Shown: piece after piece, positions 8,249 through 15,804 of the stretch
Layout: every line of letters starts with the position of its first letter
Position numbering within the stretch: position 1 is the first letter of the stretch
Assembly: GCA_019415525.1 (NCBI GenBank)
Contig: DXZA01000055.1
Location: forward strand, 1 to 39,120
DNA: 39,120 nt
Direction: 5' to 3'
From: Tyzzerella sp.
Lineage (GTDB): Bacteria > Bacillota > Clostridia > Lachnospirales > Anaerotignaceae
Program-made: the position numbers and the translations under genes
The notes under the pieces: generated by a model
The model's database searches: none
Told to the model about the DNA's origin: nothing
The model's input: the letters and a program-made list of their open reading frames with translations, nothing else

Positions 8249-8956
8249 ATGGAAGAATCAAAAGATATAATTGTTCTTAAAAATATTGAAAAAACATATG
8301 ATACAGGAGCTTTAGCTGTAAAGGCTTTAAAAGGTATAAATTTAACAATAAAACAGGGTGAATATGTTGCAATAATGGGACAGTCTGGTTCTGGTAAATC
8401 TACTATGATGAATATTTTAGGTTGTCTTGATACACCTTCATCAGGCTCATATTTTCTTGATGGTATTGATGTTACAAATGAAAGAAAAGATAAACTTTCA
8501 TACATAAGAAATGAAAAAATAGGTTTTGTTTTTCAGTCATTTAATTTGATACCTCGTACATCTGCTATAAAAAATGTTGAATTACCTATGATTTATGCCA
8601 AAAAAGGAAGAGCAGAAAGAAGAAAAAGAGCAGAAGAACTCTTAAAAAAAGTTGGACTTGGTGCAAGAATGGACCATATGCCAAATGAGGTTTCTGGTGG
8701 ACAAAGACAAAGGATAGCTATAGCAAGAGCACTTGCCAATAATCCACCTATAATACTTGCTGATGAGCCTACAGGAAATCTTGATACAGCTTCATCAATA
8801 GAGATTATGGAACTTTTTACAGAACTTAATAACGAAGGGGCAACTGTTGTTGTAGTTACTCATGAAGATGATATTGCTGAATTTACAAAACGTATAGTTA
8901 GATTTAAAGATGGTCTTATTGTAAGTGATACAAAGGTGGTGAAAGACAGATGTTAA
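8249..8956 (+). CDS. ABC transporter ATPase, MacB/LolD/YknY-like
   Basis: A 235-residue ATPase. Walker A GQSGSGKST is at residues 44-52, the Q-loop lies in VFQSFNLIP, the signature is VSGGQRQR, Walker B is ILADEPTG, and the switch histidine is in VVTHE. ATG 8249 is preceded by AGGTGG. An in-frame ATG at 8231 overlaps the preceding stop but has no ribosome site of its own. The stop overlaps the permease start by seven bases, showing tight coupling. The sequence type (a signature of LolD/MacB-like transporters working with FtsX-fold permeases) fits its neighbours. Confidence 0.92.
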   Translation: MEESKDIIVLKNIEKTYDTGALAVKALKGINLTIKQGEYVAIMGQSGSGKSTMMNILGCLDTPSSGSYFLDGIDVTNERKDKLSYIRNEKIGFVFQSFNLIPRTSAIKNVELPMIYAKKGRAERRKRAEELLKKVGLGARMDHMPNEVSGGQRQRIAIARALANNPPIILADEPTGNLDTASSIEIMELFTELNNEGATVVVVTHEDDIAEFTKRIVRFKDGLIVSDTKVVKDRC

Positions 8957-10176
8957 TACTTGAAAATCTTAAATTGGCTCTGTCTGCCATAAGAATAAAT
9001 AAAATGAGGTCTTTTCTTACTATGCTTGGAATGATTATAGGTATAAGCTCTGTAATATCAATAGTTTCTATTGGCGATACAATGCGAAATGTTATGGCTG
9101 AGCAGTATAAAGCTGTTGGTTCAGGTCTTGGTTATGTTTATATACGTTCTGAAGATGGATATTATAGCAATTCACAAACTTTTACACTTGATGATATAGA
9201 AAAAATAGAAAGTACATTTAAGGATAATATAGATTATCATGTTACTACAAAAAGTAGTTCTAAAGTTAATGTTGTAAATGGAAGAAATTCAGCTTCTGTT
9301 TCAGCTGTTGGTATACAAGATGGATATGAAAAAGTTACTCCTACTGTAAAACTTATAAAAGGTAGGATGATTGATGAAAATGACCAAAAAGGCGAAAAAA
9401 TGAATATCGTACTTGAGGAAACAACAGCAAATGAGCTTTTTGGAAATAATGAACCTTTAGGTCAGAAAATAAAAGTTTTGTTTGATACATCTAATGGAAA
9501 AGAAACAAAAGAAATGAATGTTGTTGGGATATATAAAAGTGAAAAATCTCCTATTATGAAATTACTTATGGGAACTGATACAAAAGAGGCTTTTATTGCA
9601 GAAAGTATTCTTACATCTCCTAGTGGTTCTTATTTTTCACCATACTTCTATAAAAATAGTGAAACAAATTCAGCTGTGTTTAAAGAAAGAATTACAAATT
9701 ATATAGCAAGAATTAAAAATATAAAACCAGAAAATGTTGTATATTATTCAGCAGAAGAAGAAAGTGGAACTATTGATAATATAATGGGTGGTCTTTCGGC
9801 AGCCGTAGGTGCTATTGCAGCTATATCTCTTGTTGTTGGCGGAATTGGTATTATGAATATTATGCTTGTATCTGTTACAGAAAGAACAAGAGAAATTGGT
9901 ATTAGAAAGGCACTTGGTGCAAGAACAAAAGATATACTTATGCAATTTTTGATAGAATCTGCAATAATATCTGCCATTGGTGGTATTATAGGAACACTTC
10001 TTGGTGCTGGTGTTGTAATGATAGGAGGAACTATTGTAAAGGTAGCAGTAGTAATAAAACCTCAAATTGTAATTGGTGCAGTTGTATTTTCTGCTGTTGT
10101 TGGTATATTCTTTGGAATATATCCTGCTTTTAAAGCTGCAAGCAAAGACCCTATTGAAGCATTAAGATATGAATAA
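8950..10176 (+). CDS. ABC transporter permease, MacB/FtsX-fold (YknZ-like)
   Basis: The 408 residues have the MacB topology. One membrane helix lies near residues 20-42 (RSFLTMLGMIIGISSVISIV). A large extracytoplasmic domain (about 45-275) follows, then three C-terminal helices (about 280-400) containing GGIGIMNIMLVSVTERTREIGIRKALGA, the FtsX-domain signature. Such transporters act as mechanotransmitters rather than substrate channels. The extracytoplasmic part should contact the adaptor encoded at 6903. It is the last gene of the operon and is followed by a terminator. Confidence 0.92.
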   Translation: MLILENLKLALSAIRINKMRSFLTMLGMIIGISSVISIVSIGDTMRNVMAEQYKAVGSGLGYVYIRSEDGYYSNSQTFTLDDIEKIESTFKDNIDYHVTTKSSSKVNVVNGRNSASVSAVGIQDGYEKVTPTVKLIKGRMIDENDQKGEKMNIVLEETTANELFGNNEPLGQKIKVLFDTSNGKETKEMNVVGIYKSEKSPIMKLLMGTDTKEAFIAESILTSPSGSYFSPYFYKNSETNSAVFKERITNYIARIKNIKPENVVYYSAEEESGTIDNIMGGLSAAVGAIAAISLVVGGIGIMNIMLVSVTERTREIGIRKALGARTKDILMQFLIESAIISAIGGIIGTLLGAGVVMIGGTIVKVAVVIKPQIVIGAVVFSAVVGIFFGIYPAFKAASKDPIEALRYE

Positions 10177-10181
10177 ATTTT

Positions 10182-10212
10182 AAAGGATACGAAAGTATCC
10201 TTTATTTTTTTT
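10182..10212 (+). terminator. Terminator of the YknXYZ-like operon
   Basis: AAAGGATAC and GTATCCTTT enclose a GAAA loop, followed by a T-rich tail. Confidence 0.85.
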
Positions 10213-10276
10213 CATTAAATTAGTACTTGTATATACTATAAATTATACTTATAATAGTTTCTGTGGGGTTTTGTTA

Positions 10277-10342
10277 GTATATTAACTTTTAGATTGTAGG
10301 AATGTTTGTATTTTATACACTTTTATGGTATACTAACTTTTA
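10277..10342 (+). promoter_or_regulatory. Promoter of the amino-acid ABC operon, with two copies of a 15-base repeat
   Basis: TTGTAT (10306-10311), 17 bases, then TATACT (10329-10334) preceded by TGG, gives a good extended promoter. The 15-base element GTATAYTAACTTTTA occurs at 10277-10291 and again at 10328-10342, 51 bases apart. The second copy covers the -10 and start region. It may be an operator or the relic of a duplicated promoter. Confidence 0.6.
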
Positions 10343-10369
10343 AGTTTATGAAAAAGGAGATTGATAGTA

Positions 10370-11158
10370 ATGAAGTTTTTAAAATCAACTATGGCAGCAG
10401 TTCTTGCTGTTGGTATGGCTTTTTCACTTGCAGCTTGTGGAAGTGATAATTCAGCACAGTCAAATGACGGAAATACTAATGAAGGTAAAACATATGTTAT
10501 TGCAACAGATACAACATTTGCTCCTTTCGAATTTGAAAATGCAAATGGTGATTTTGTAGGTATTGATATTGACCTTATGAAAGCTATTGCTGAAGACCAA
10601 GGTTTTAATATTGAAATACAGTCACTTGGTTTTAATGCAGCATTACAGGCTGTTACAGCAGGTCAGGCTGATGGTATGATTGCTGGTATGTCAATAACAG
10701 ATGAAAGAAAAGAAGTTTTTGATTTCTCAGAAGCCTATTTTGATTCTGGTGTAGTTATGGCTATTGGAAAAAATAATAATGATATAACATCATATGAAGA
10801 TTTAGCAGGTAAAAAAGTAGCTGTTAAAGTTGGTACAGAAGGTGAAACATTTGCTGCAAGTATTGCTGAAAAGTATGGATTTACAACAGATGTTTATGAT
10901 GATTCAAATTCAATGTATCAGGCAGTTCTTTCAGGAAATGCAGTTGCATGTTTTGAAGATTATCCAGTTGTAGGTTATGCTATCACACAGGGTATTGAAC
11001 TTAAACTTGTTACAGAAAAAGAACAAGGTTCATCATACGGTTTTGCTGTTAAAAAAGGAAGTAATCCAGAACTTATAGAAATGTTTAACGAAGGTTTTGC
11101 CAACCTTAAAGAAAACGGAAAATATCAGGAAATTTTAGATACTTATATTCAGGAGTAA
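10370..11158 (+). CDS. Amino-acid ABC transporter substrate-binding lipoprotein (glutamine/polar type)
   Basis: A 262-residue lipoprotein. The signal peptide ends in SLAAC with the lipidated Cys23. The mature part is a family 3 solute-binding protein (SBP_bac_3): YVIATDTTFAPFEFENANGDFVGIDIDLM, then GMSITDERKEVFDFS, whose arginine normally binds the ligand carboxylate. ATG 10370 is preceded by AAAGGAG. A TTG at 10361 would sit two bases from that site. It captures a polar amino acid outside the cell and delivers it to the permease encoded six bases downstream. Similarity is closest to GlnH-like proteins, but ligand identity is inference. Confidence 0.92.
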   Translation: MKFLKSTMAAVLAVGMAFSLAACGSDNSAQSNDGNTNEGKTYVIATDTTFAPFEFENANGDFVGIDIDLMKAIAEDQGFNIEIQSLGFNAALQAVTAGQADGMIAGMSITDERKEVFDFSEAYFDSGVVMAIGKNNNDITSYEDLAGKKVAVKVGTEGETFAASIAEKYGFTTDVYDDSNSMYQAVLSGNAVACFEDYPVVGYAITQGIELKLVTEKEQGSSYGFAVKKGSNPELIEMFNEGFANLKENGKYQEILDTYIQE

Positions 11159-11164
11159 TAGAAA

Positions 11165-11830
11165 ATGAGTCTTTATGAACTTTATGTAGAAAGTTTCCCT
11201 AAGCTTATAGCAGGCTTGGGAATAACAATACAGCTTACAATAGTTTCACTTATTATAGCTATTATTCTTGGTATGATTACTTGCTTCTTTAAAATCTCAA
11301 GATTTAAGATTTTAAAAGCAATAGCTACAATATATGTGGATATAATAAGAGGTACACCTCTTATAATTCAGGCATATTTCCTTTTCTTTGGTATAACAGC
11401 AGCACTTAAATTTACAATGGGCAATTTTACAGCAGGTGTTATAGTTCTTTCACTTAATGCCGGAGCTTATCTTTCTGAAATATTCAGAAGTGGTATTAAT
11501 GCTGTAAATAAAGGACAGATGGAAGCAGCAAGAAGCCTTGGACTTCCTTATCATAAAGCTATGACAAAGGTTATTCTTCCACAGGCAATAAGAATTGTTA
11601 TTCCTTCTGTTGCAAATCAGTTTATTATTACACTTAAAGACACATCTATAATTTCTGTTATAGGTGCACCAGAGCTTATGAAAGCATCAAATCTTATAGT
11701 TTCAAGAAACTTTAAGGCTTTTGAAATATATGGTTTTACAGCTATAATGTATTTTATAGTTATATTTTCATTAACTAAAATTCTTGGGGTTCTTGAAAGG
11801 AGGCTTTCAAATGGCAAAGGTAGTCGTTAA
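11165..11830 (+). CDS. Amino-acid ABC transporter permease (GlnP/HisM family)
   Basis: A 221-residue membrane protein of the polar amino-acid permease family. Hydrophobic segments occur near 20-40, 60-80, 90-110, 150-165 and 185-205. The coupling-loop (EAA) motif appears as GQMEAARSLGLPYHKAMTKVILPQAIRIVIPS. It forms the membrane channel with the ATPase encoded next. Its last 20 bases overlap that gene, implying translational coupling. The ribosome site before the ATG is weak (GGAGTAATAG within the end of the previous gene). Confidence 0.92.
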   Translation: MSLYELYVESFPKLIAGLGITIQLTIVSLIIAIILGMITCFFKISRFKILKAIATIYVDIIRGTPLIIQAYFLFFGITAALKFTMGNFTAGVIVLSLNAGAYLSEIFRSGINAVNKGQMEAARSLGLPYHKAMTKVILPQAIRIVIPSVANQFIITLKDTSIISVIGAPELMKASNLIVSRNFKAFEIYGFTAIMYFIVIFSLTKILGVLERRLSNGKGSR

Positions 11831-12539
11831 AAATTTGCATAAAAACTTTGGTAAACTTGAAGTTTTAAAAGGCATTGACCTTGAAGTTCAAGATGGTGAA
11901 GTTGTTTGTCTTATTGGACCTTCTGGTTCAGGTAAAAGTACATTTTTAAGATGTCTTAATAAACTTGAAGAAGCTACTGACGGTACAATAATTGTTGATG
12001 GCTTTGATATAATGGACAAGAATGCTGATATAAATAAAATAAGAGAAAATATTGGTATGGTTTTTCAGCAGTTTAATCTTTTTCCACATCTTACAGTAGG
12101 GAAAAATATAAAACTTGCTCCTGTTGATAGAAAAAGATTAACAGAAGAAGAAGCTGAAAAAACAGCAAGAAAATTACTTGAGACAGTAGGTCTTGCAGAA
12201 AAATATAATGAATATCCTGCAAATCTTTCAGGTGGTCAGCAGCAAAGGGTTGCAATAGCTAGAGCTCTTGCTATGAAACCAGATATAATGCTTTTTGATG
12301 AGCCAACAAGTGCTCTTGACCCTGAAATGGTTGGTGAAGTTTTAAATGTTATGAAAAAACTTGCTGAGCAGGGTATGACTATGGTTGTTGTTACTCATGA
12401 AATGGGCTTTGCTCGTGAGGTAGCAGACAGAGTTATATTTATGGATGGTGGATATATTGTTGAACAGGGAACTCCAGAGGAAGTTTTCGGTAATCCACAG
12501 AATAAAAGAACTCAAGATTTCCTTAATATGGTTCTTTAA
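11811..12539 (+). CDS. Amino-acid ABC transporter ATPase (GlnQ-like)
   Basis: A 242-residue ATPase. Walker A GPSGSGKST is at residues 36-44, the Q-loop is in VFQQFNLFP, the signature is LSGGQQQR, Walker B is IMLFDEPTSALDPE, and the H-loop is in VVTHEMGFA. This is the standard polar amino-acid (GlnQ/ArtP) pattern. ATG 11811 follows AAAGGAGG (11797-11804) and lies inside the end of the permease gene. An in-frame TTG at 11784 is upstream of the ribosome site. It is the third and last gene of the uptake operon. Confidence 0.95.
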   Translation: MAKVVVKNLHKNFGKLEVLKGIDLEVQDGEVVCLIGPSGSGKSTFLRCLNKLEEATDGTIIVDGFDIMDKNADINKIRENIGMVFQQFNLFPHLTVGKNIKLAPVDRKRLTEEEAEKTARKLLETVGLAEKYNEYPANLSGGQQQRVAIARALAMKPDIMLFDEPTSALDPEMVGEVLNVMKKLAEQGMTMVVVTHEMGFAREVADRVIFMDGGYIVEQGTPEEVFGNPQNKRTQDFLNMVL

Positions 12540-12546
12540 AAATTTT

Positions 12547-12577
12547 GCGTGTTTCTTAAAAGAAACACGCTTTTTTA
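12547..12577 (+). terminator. Terminator of the amino-acid ABC operon
   Basis: GCGTGTTTCTT pairs with AAGAAACACGC across AA and is followed by TTTTTT. Confidence 0.9.
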
Positions 12578-12726
12578 TTTTAATATATTTTATATTATAA
12601 ATTTGTATAATAATATAATAAAATAATGTAATAATAATTTGTATAGTTTGTCTTTGTGTTTTTCTTTTTATAGTGTTATTATATAAAAAGAGGTTTAAAA
12701 ATAAACAGAAAATGGAGGAATTAAAT

Positions 12727-13440
12727 ATGCTAGATGTAAGTGTTGAAAGACTTGCCGAACTTAAAAGCAAAGGTTTCCTTTTTATGAAGGATAAAGAACA
12801 TTTTGTTGTTAGAATTATTTTACCAGCTGGTATGGCTACTTCTGATGAACTTAAAAAGATTTCATATATTGCAGAAAAATATGCAGAAGGTAAAGTTGTT
12901 GTTACAGTAAGACTTAATGCTGAAATTCCAGGTATCAAATATGAAAATGTTGAACCTATGATGAAAGAAATGGAAGAACTTGGTCTTGTTTATGGTGGTA
13001 CAAATGTTGGTGTAAGACCTCTTGTATGCTGTAAAGGAACTGTTTGTAAATTTGGTCTTATTGATACTCAGAAGCTTTGTAGAGAGCTTCATGATGAGTT
13101 TTTTGAAGCACCATTGCCACACAAATTTAAAATTAATATTACAGGATGTCCAAATAACTGTGCAAAAGTACAGCTTAATGACCTTGCTTTTATGGGCTCA
13201 CCTAAAAACACACTTCGTGTATTTATAGGTGGACGTTTTGGAAGACAGTCTATTATAGGTGAAGAAATTTGTAAAATTCCTTATGAAAGTGCAAAAGATG
13301 TTACTAATGTCTGTCTTGATTTCTTCAAGGCTCATGGAAAAGCTAAACAGCGTTTTGGTGACCTTTTAAATGAAATGAAAGATACAGCAGAATATAAAGA
13401 GTTTATTGAAAAACTTAAAGGTTTTACAGTACAGCAATAA
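12727..13440 (+). CDS. Siroheme/4Fe-4S nitrite-sulfite reductase-like protein
   Basis: A 237-residue protein resembling one half of a nitrite/sulfite reductase. An N-terminal ferredoxin-like half domain (VVRIILPAGMATSDELKKISYIAEKY) precedes the siroheme-4Fe-4S domain. That domain carries the cluster cysteines as C-X5-C (CCKGTVC) and C-X3-C (GCPNNCAK). It is much shorter than assimilatory enzymes (about 500-600 residues) and has no extra ferredoxin domain. Short forms are common in anaerobes and their substrate is often unknown. ATG 12727 follows GGAGG. An in-frame ATG 18 codons earlier (12673) precedes that site. No siroheme-synthesis or asrA/asrB gene lies nearby. Confidence 0.8.
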   Translation: MLDVSVERLAELKSKGFLFMKDKEHFVVRIILPAGMATSDELKKISYIAEKYAEGKVVVTVRLNAEIPGIKYENVEPMMKEMEELGLVYGGTNVGVRPLVCCKGTVCKFGLIDTQKLCRELHDEFFEAPLPHKFKINITGCPNNCAKVQLNDLAFMGSPKNTLRVFIGGRFGRQSIIGEEICKIPYESAKDVTNVCLDFFKAHGKAKQRFGDLLNEMKDTAEYKEFIEKLKGFTVQQ

Positions 13441-13448
13441 AAAAATAA

Positions 13449-13481
13449 AAAAAGACCACTTTTAAAAGTGGTCTTTTTTTA
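13449..13481. terminator. Bidirectional terminator
   Basis: AAAAAGACCACTTTT pairs with AAAAGTGGTCTTTTT between two convergent genes. Confidence 0.9.
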
Positions 13482-14087
13482 TATCCATTCTTTTATATAT
13501 GGTAAAGTTTCTGCCCAATCACAGAATTTATGCCATTCATCAAGTTTGTGATTTTTTCTTGAATGGTAAATATTAAGTATATTTTCATAGTTTAATGTAC
13601 AAGTTCTCATTTGATTATAGCTTGAAGGTAAGAATTGTATTATTGAATACCATATATCTTTATCTTTTGTTTCAAGAAACTGTATACGAAGATTTTCAAG
13701 ATGATTTATTACATTTTCCATTTGTTCTATTGTCGCTTTATTCATTCTATCACAACTGAAATCTTCAATACTAAATTCTTTTGAAGTTATTTTATGCATT
13801 GTACTTGTTGAGTTTGCAACTGTTCCTACTTTGTATGTATCATATTCTTTCCACCAGTAAAGAGGAGCTGTTATATCAACTGAAACAAATATCTGTCTTA
13901 TAAATTTTCTGTGGTCATTACCTGCTTTTACAAGTCTTTTTGCAAGGTCACTATCGTTTGCACCTAAAATAAAATTACCATTATCATCATAATAGCTGTC
14001 CATTCTTCCCCAGCTATTCATAGGATTACGAGCACCTCTTATAGCATTTTCAAAATTCATTACATCTGTACGCTCAAATTTTATCAT
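13479..14087 (-). CDS. Uncharacterised protein, possibly with a ThyX-like fold
   Basis: A 202-residue soluble protein that I cannot name firmly. The segment around 75-98 (PLYWWKEYDTYKVGTVANS, then TSTMH) lies where flavin-dependent thymidylate synthases have the R-H-R-x-x-S-x-N-E-x-S-x-R-Y stretch. The segment about 150-185 (QFLPSSYNQMRTCTLNYEN, then HSRKNHKLDEW) recalls the ThyX region with LP, N-x-R and a final R/H-x-x-x-A-Q-x-E-I-R. The key RHR arginines and the final R are not conserved, so thymidylate synthesis is not claimed. Proteins of this look also occur in phages. The gene stands alone. The ribosome site is GGAGGG upstream of the ATG. Confidence 0.55.
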   Translation of the reverse strand: MIKFERTDVMNFENAIRGARNPMNSWGRMDSYYDDNGNFILGANDSDLAKRLVKAGNDHRKFIRQIFVSVDITAPLYWWKEYDTYKVGTVANSTSTMHKITSKEFSIEDFSCDRMNKATIEQMENVINHLENLRIQFLETKDKDIWYSIIQFLPSSYNQMRTCTLNYENILNIYHSRKNHKLDEWHKFCDWAETLPYIKEWI

Positions 14088-14208
14088 TATCTTCCCTCCA
14101 GTTTACTGTTTTTGCTTATAACAGTCTATCATATAAAGTATTTTATTACAATAAAATATGTACTAATGAAAAAAATACCTATTTTATTTGACTATTTGGT
14201 AATTTATG

Positions 14209-14236
14209 TTGATAAATAAAAAAAATTATGTATAAT
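14209..14236 (+). promoter_or_regulatory. Promoter of the symporter gene
   Basis: TTGATA (14209-14214), a 16-base spacer and TATAAT (14231-14236). The predicted start near 14243 gives a leader of about 210 bases. Another TATAAT at 14414-14419 has no good -35. The 366-base gap 14088-14453 holds this promoter, a small hairpin with arms GTAGATT and AATCTAC near 14303-14319, and the palindrome listed separately. I see no gene in it. Confidence 0.6.
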
Positions 14237-14366
14237 TATAAAGGTGTTTTATAATTTCTAGTTTTTCATAAATAATACTTATATTCTTGTATAAAAGTAA
14301 TGTAGATTTATAATCTACTTTATATAAATATATTTAAGGTGTGATAATTATTATTATGGCTGTTTT

Positions 14367-14384
14367 GCTGTAAATATTTACAGC
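14367..14384. promoter_or_regulatory. Perfect 18-bp palindrome in the symporter leader
   Basis: GCTGTAAATATTTACAGC is a perfect palindrome about 70 bases before the symporter start. The core TGTAAATATTTACA resembles a CcpA cre box in its arms but has TA instead of the central CG. It is a candidate operator. As RNA it could also form a hairpin. Confidence 0.45.
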
Positions 14385-14453
14385 TTTAAAATAATAACAG
14401 TCAATGATATTATTATAATGTTTATGAGGAAATATTAGAAAATGGAGGAGATT

Positions 14454-15710
14454 ATGCAAAAGAAAAAAATGAGTCTGGCAACTTATATTTTTATAGGTCT
14501 TGCCATAGGTATTATTATTGGATTTTTACTTAAACAGATGCCTGAAGGAACTTTAAGAGATACTGTTCTTGTAGGTGGAATTATTAAATTTCTTGGAAAT
14601 GGGTTTATAAACCTTATTAAAATGATGGTTGTACCTCTTGTATTCTGTTCATTAAGTTATGCAGTATGTGAAATGTCAGATGTTAAGAAGCTTGGAAGAA
14701 TTTCAGCAAAAACAATATCTTTTTATATAATTACAACAGCAGTTGCTGTTATAATAGCAGTTATACTTGGACTTGCTTTTAAACCAGGTGCTGGTCTTGA
14801 TATGTCACAGCTTTTACAGGGAGAATATACAATTCCTGAATCAAAACCTGTTGTTGATACATTCCTTGATATGCTTCCTACAAACCCTATACAGGCTATG
14901 TCAGAAGGAAATCTTCTTCAGATTATAGTATTTGCTCTTTTCTTTGGTGTTGGTGTAGGACTTATAGGTGAGAAAGGAAAACCACTTGTAGCTATACTTG
15001 GTGCTTTAAATGAATGTGTTTTAAAAATAGTAACAGTAGTTATGCATATTGCTCCTATTGGTGTATGTGCTCTTATTGCTAATACTGTGTTTAGTGTTGG
15101 TCTTGAATCTCTTGTAAGTGTTGCAAAGATGATTGGTGTTGTTGCTATAGGTATGCTTATACATAGTTTTATAGTATATAGTGGACTTCTTAAAGTTCTT
15201 ACAGGTCTTCCTGTTAAAAACTTCTTAAAACAGTATGCAACAGTTGCTAGCGTTACTTTTACTACTTCATCAAGTAATGCTTCACTTCCTATAAGTATGG
15301 AAACAATGGAGAAACTTGGTGTTGATAAATCAATATATTCATTTACACTTCCTCTCGGGGCAACAATAAATATGGATGGTACTGCTATAATGCAGGGTGT
15401 TGCTGCTGTATTTATTGCTCAGGTTTATGGTATTGATATGTCAATTCATATGATACTTTCTGTTATACTTACTGCTGTACTTGCTTCAATAGGTACTGCT
15501 GGTGCTCCTGGGGTTGGTATGATTACTCTTGCTATGGTTCTTGAGTCTGCCGGTCTTCCTCTTGATGGTATTGCTCTTATTATCGGTTTTGATAGAATTC
15601 TTGATATGATGAGAACTACTGTAAACGTTATGGGTGACTGTGTATGTTCTGTAATCGTTGCAAATAGTGAAAAAGAAATTGATAGAGAAAAATTTATTAA
15701 TTGTAAATAA
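14454..15710 (+). CDS. Dicarboxylate/amino acid:cation symporter (DAACS family)
   Basis: A 418-residue transporter of the GltP/GltT/DctA family. It has about eight membrane helices and the family hallmarks: the serine-rich re-entrant loop TTSSSNASLPIS (around residues 270-280), the unwound NMDGT motif in PLGATINMDGTAIMQG (around 300-315) and the second re-entrant segment SIGTAGAPGVGMI. These bind substrate and Na+ or H+. Glutamate, aspartate or C4-dicarboxylates are possible substrates. ATG 14454 follows GGAGG by five bases. The in-frame ATG 14442 overlaps that site. The gene is monocistronic, with a long leader and its own terminator. Confidence 0.93.
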   Translation: MQKKKMSLATYIFIGLAIGIIIGFLLKQMPEGTLRDTVLVGGIIKFLGNGFINLIKMMVVPLVFCSLSYAVCEMSDVKKLGRISAKTISFYIITTAVAVIIAVILGLAFKPGAGLDMSQLLQGEYTIPESKPVVDTFLDMLPTNPIQAMSEGNLLQIIVFALFFGVGVGLIGEKGKPLVAILGALNECVLKIVTVVMHIAPIGVCALIANTVFSVGLESLVSVAKMIGVVAIGMLIHSFIVYSGLLKVLTGLPVKNFLKQYATVASVTFTTSSSNASLPISMETMEKLGVDKSIYSFTLPLGATINMDGTAIMQGVAAVFIAQVYGIDMSIHMILSVILTAVLASIGTAGAPGVGMITLAMVLESAGLPLDGIALIIGFDRILDMMRTTVNVMGDCVCSVIVANSEKEIDREKFINCK

Positions 15711-15714
15711 TTAT

Positions 15715-15742
15715 AAGGCGTCTTTTATGACGCCTTTTTTAT
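15715..15742 (+). terminator. Terminator after the symporter gene
   Basis: AAGGCGTC and GACGCCTT enclose TTTTAT, followed by TTTTTT. Confidence 0.9.
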
Positions 15743-15772
15743 TTGACAAAACACTTATTTAAAATATATATT
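15743..15772 (+). promoter_or_regulatory. Promoter of the ABC-F gene
   Basis: TTGACA (15743-15748) with TATATT (15767-15772) 18 bases later, or TATATA (15765-15770) at 16 bases. The leader is short (about 30 bases), leaving no room for an attenuation device like those of resistance ABC-F genes. Confidence 0.6.
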
Positions 15773-15804
15773 TATATAAGATAACTTATGAATGAGGTGT
15801 AATA

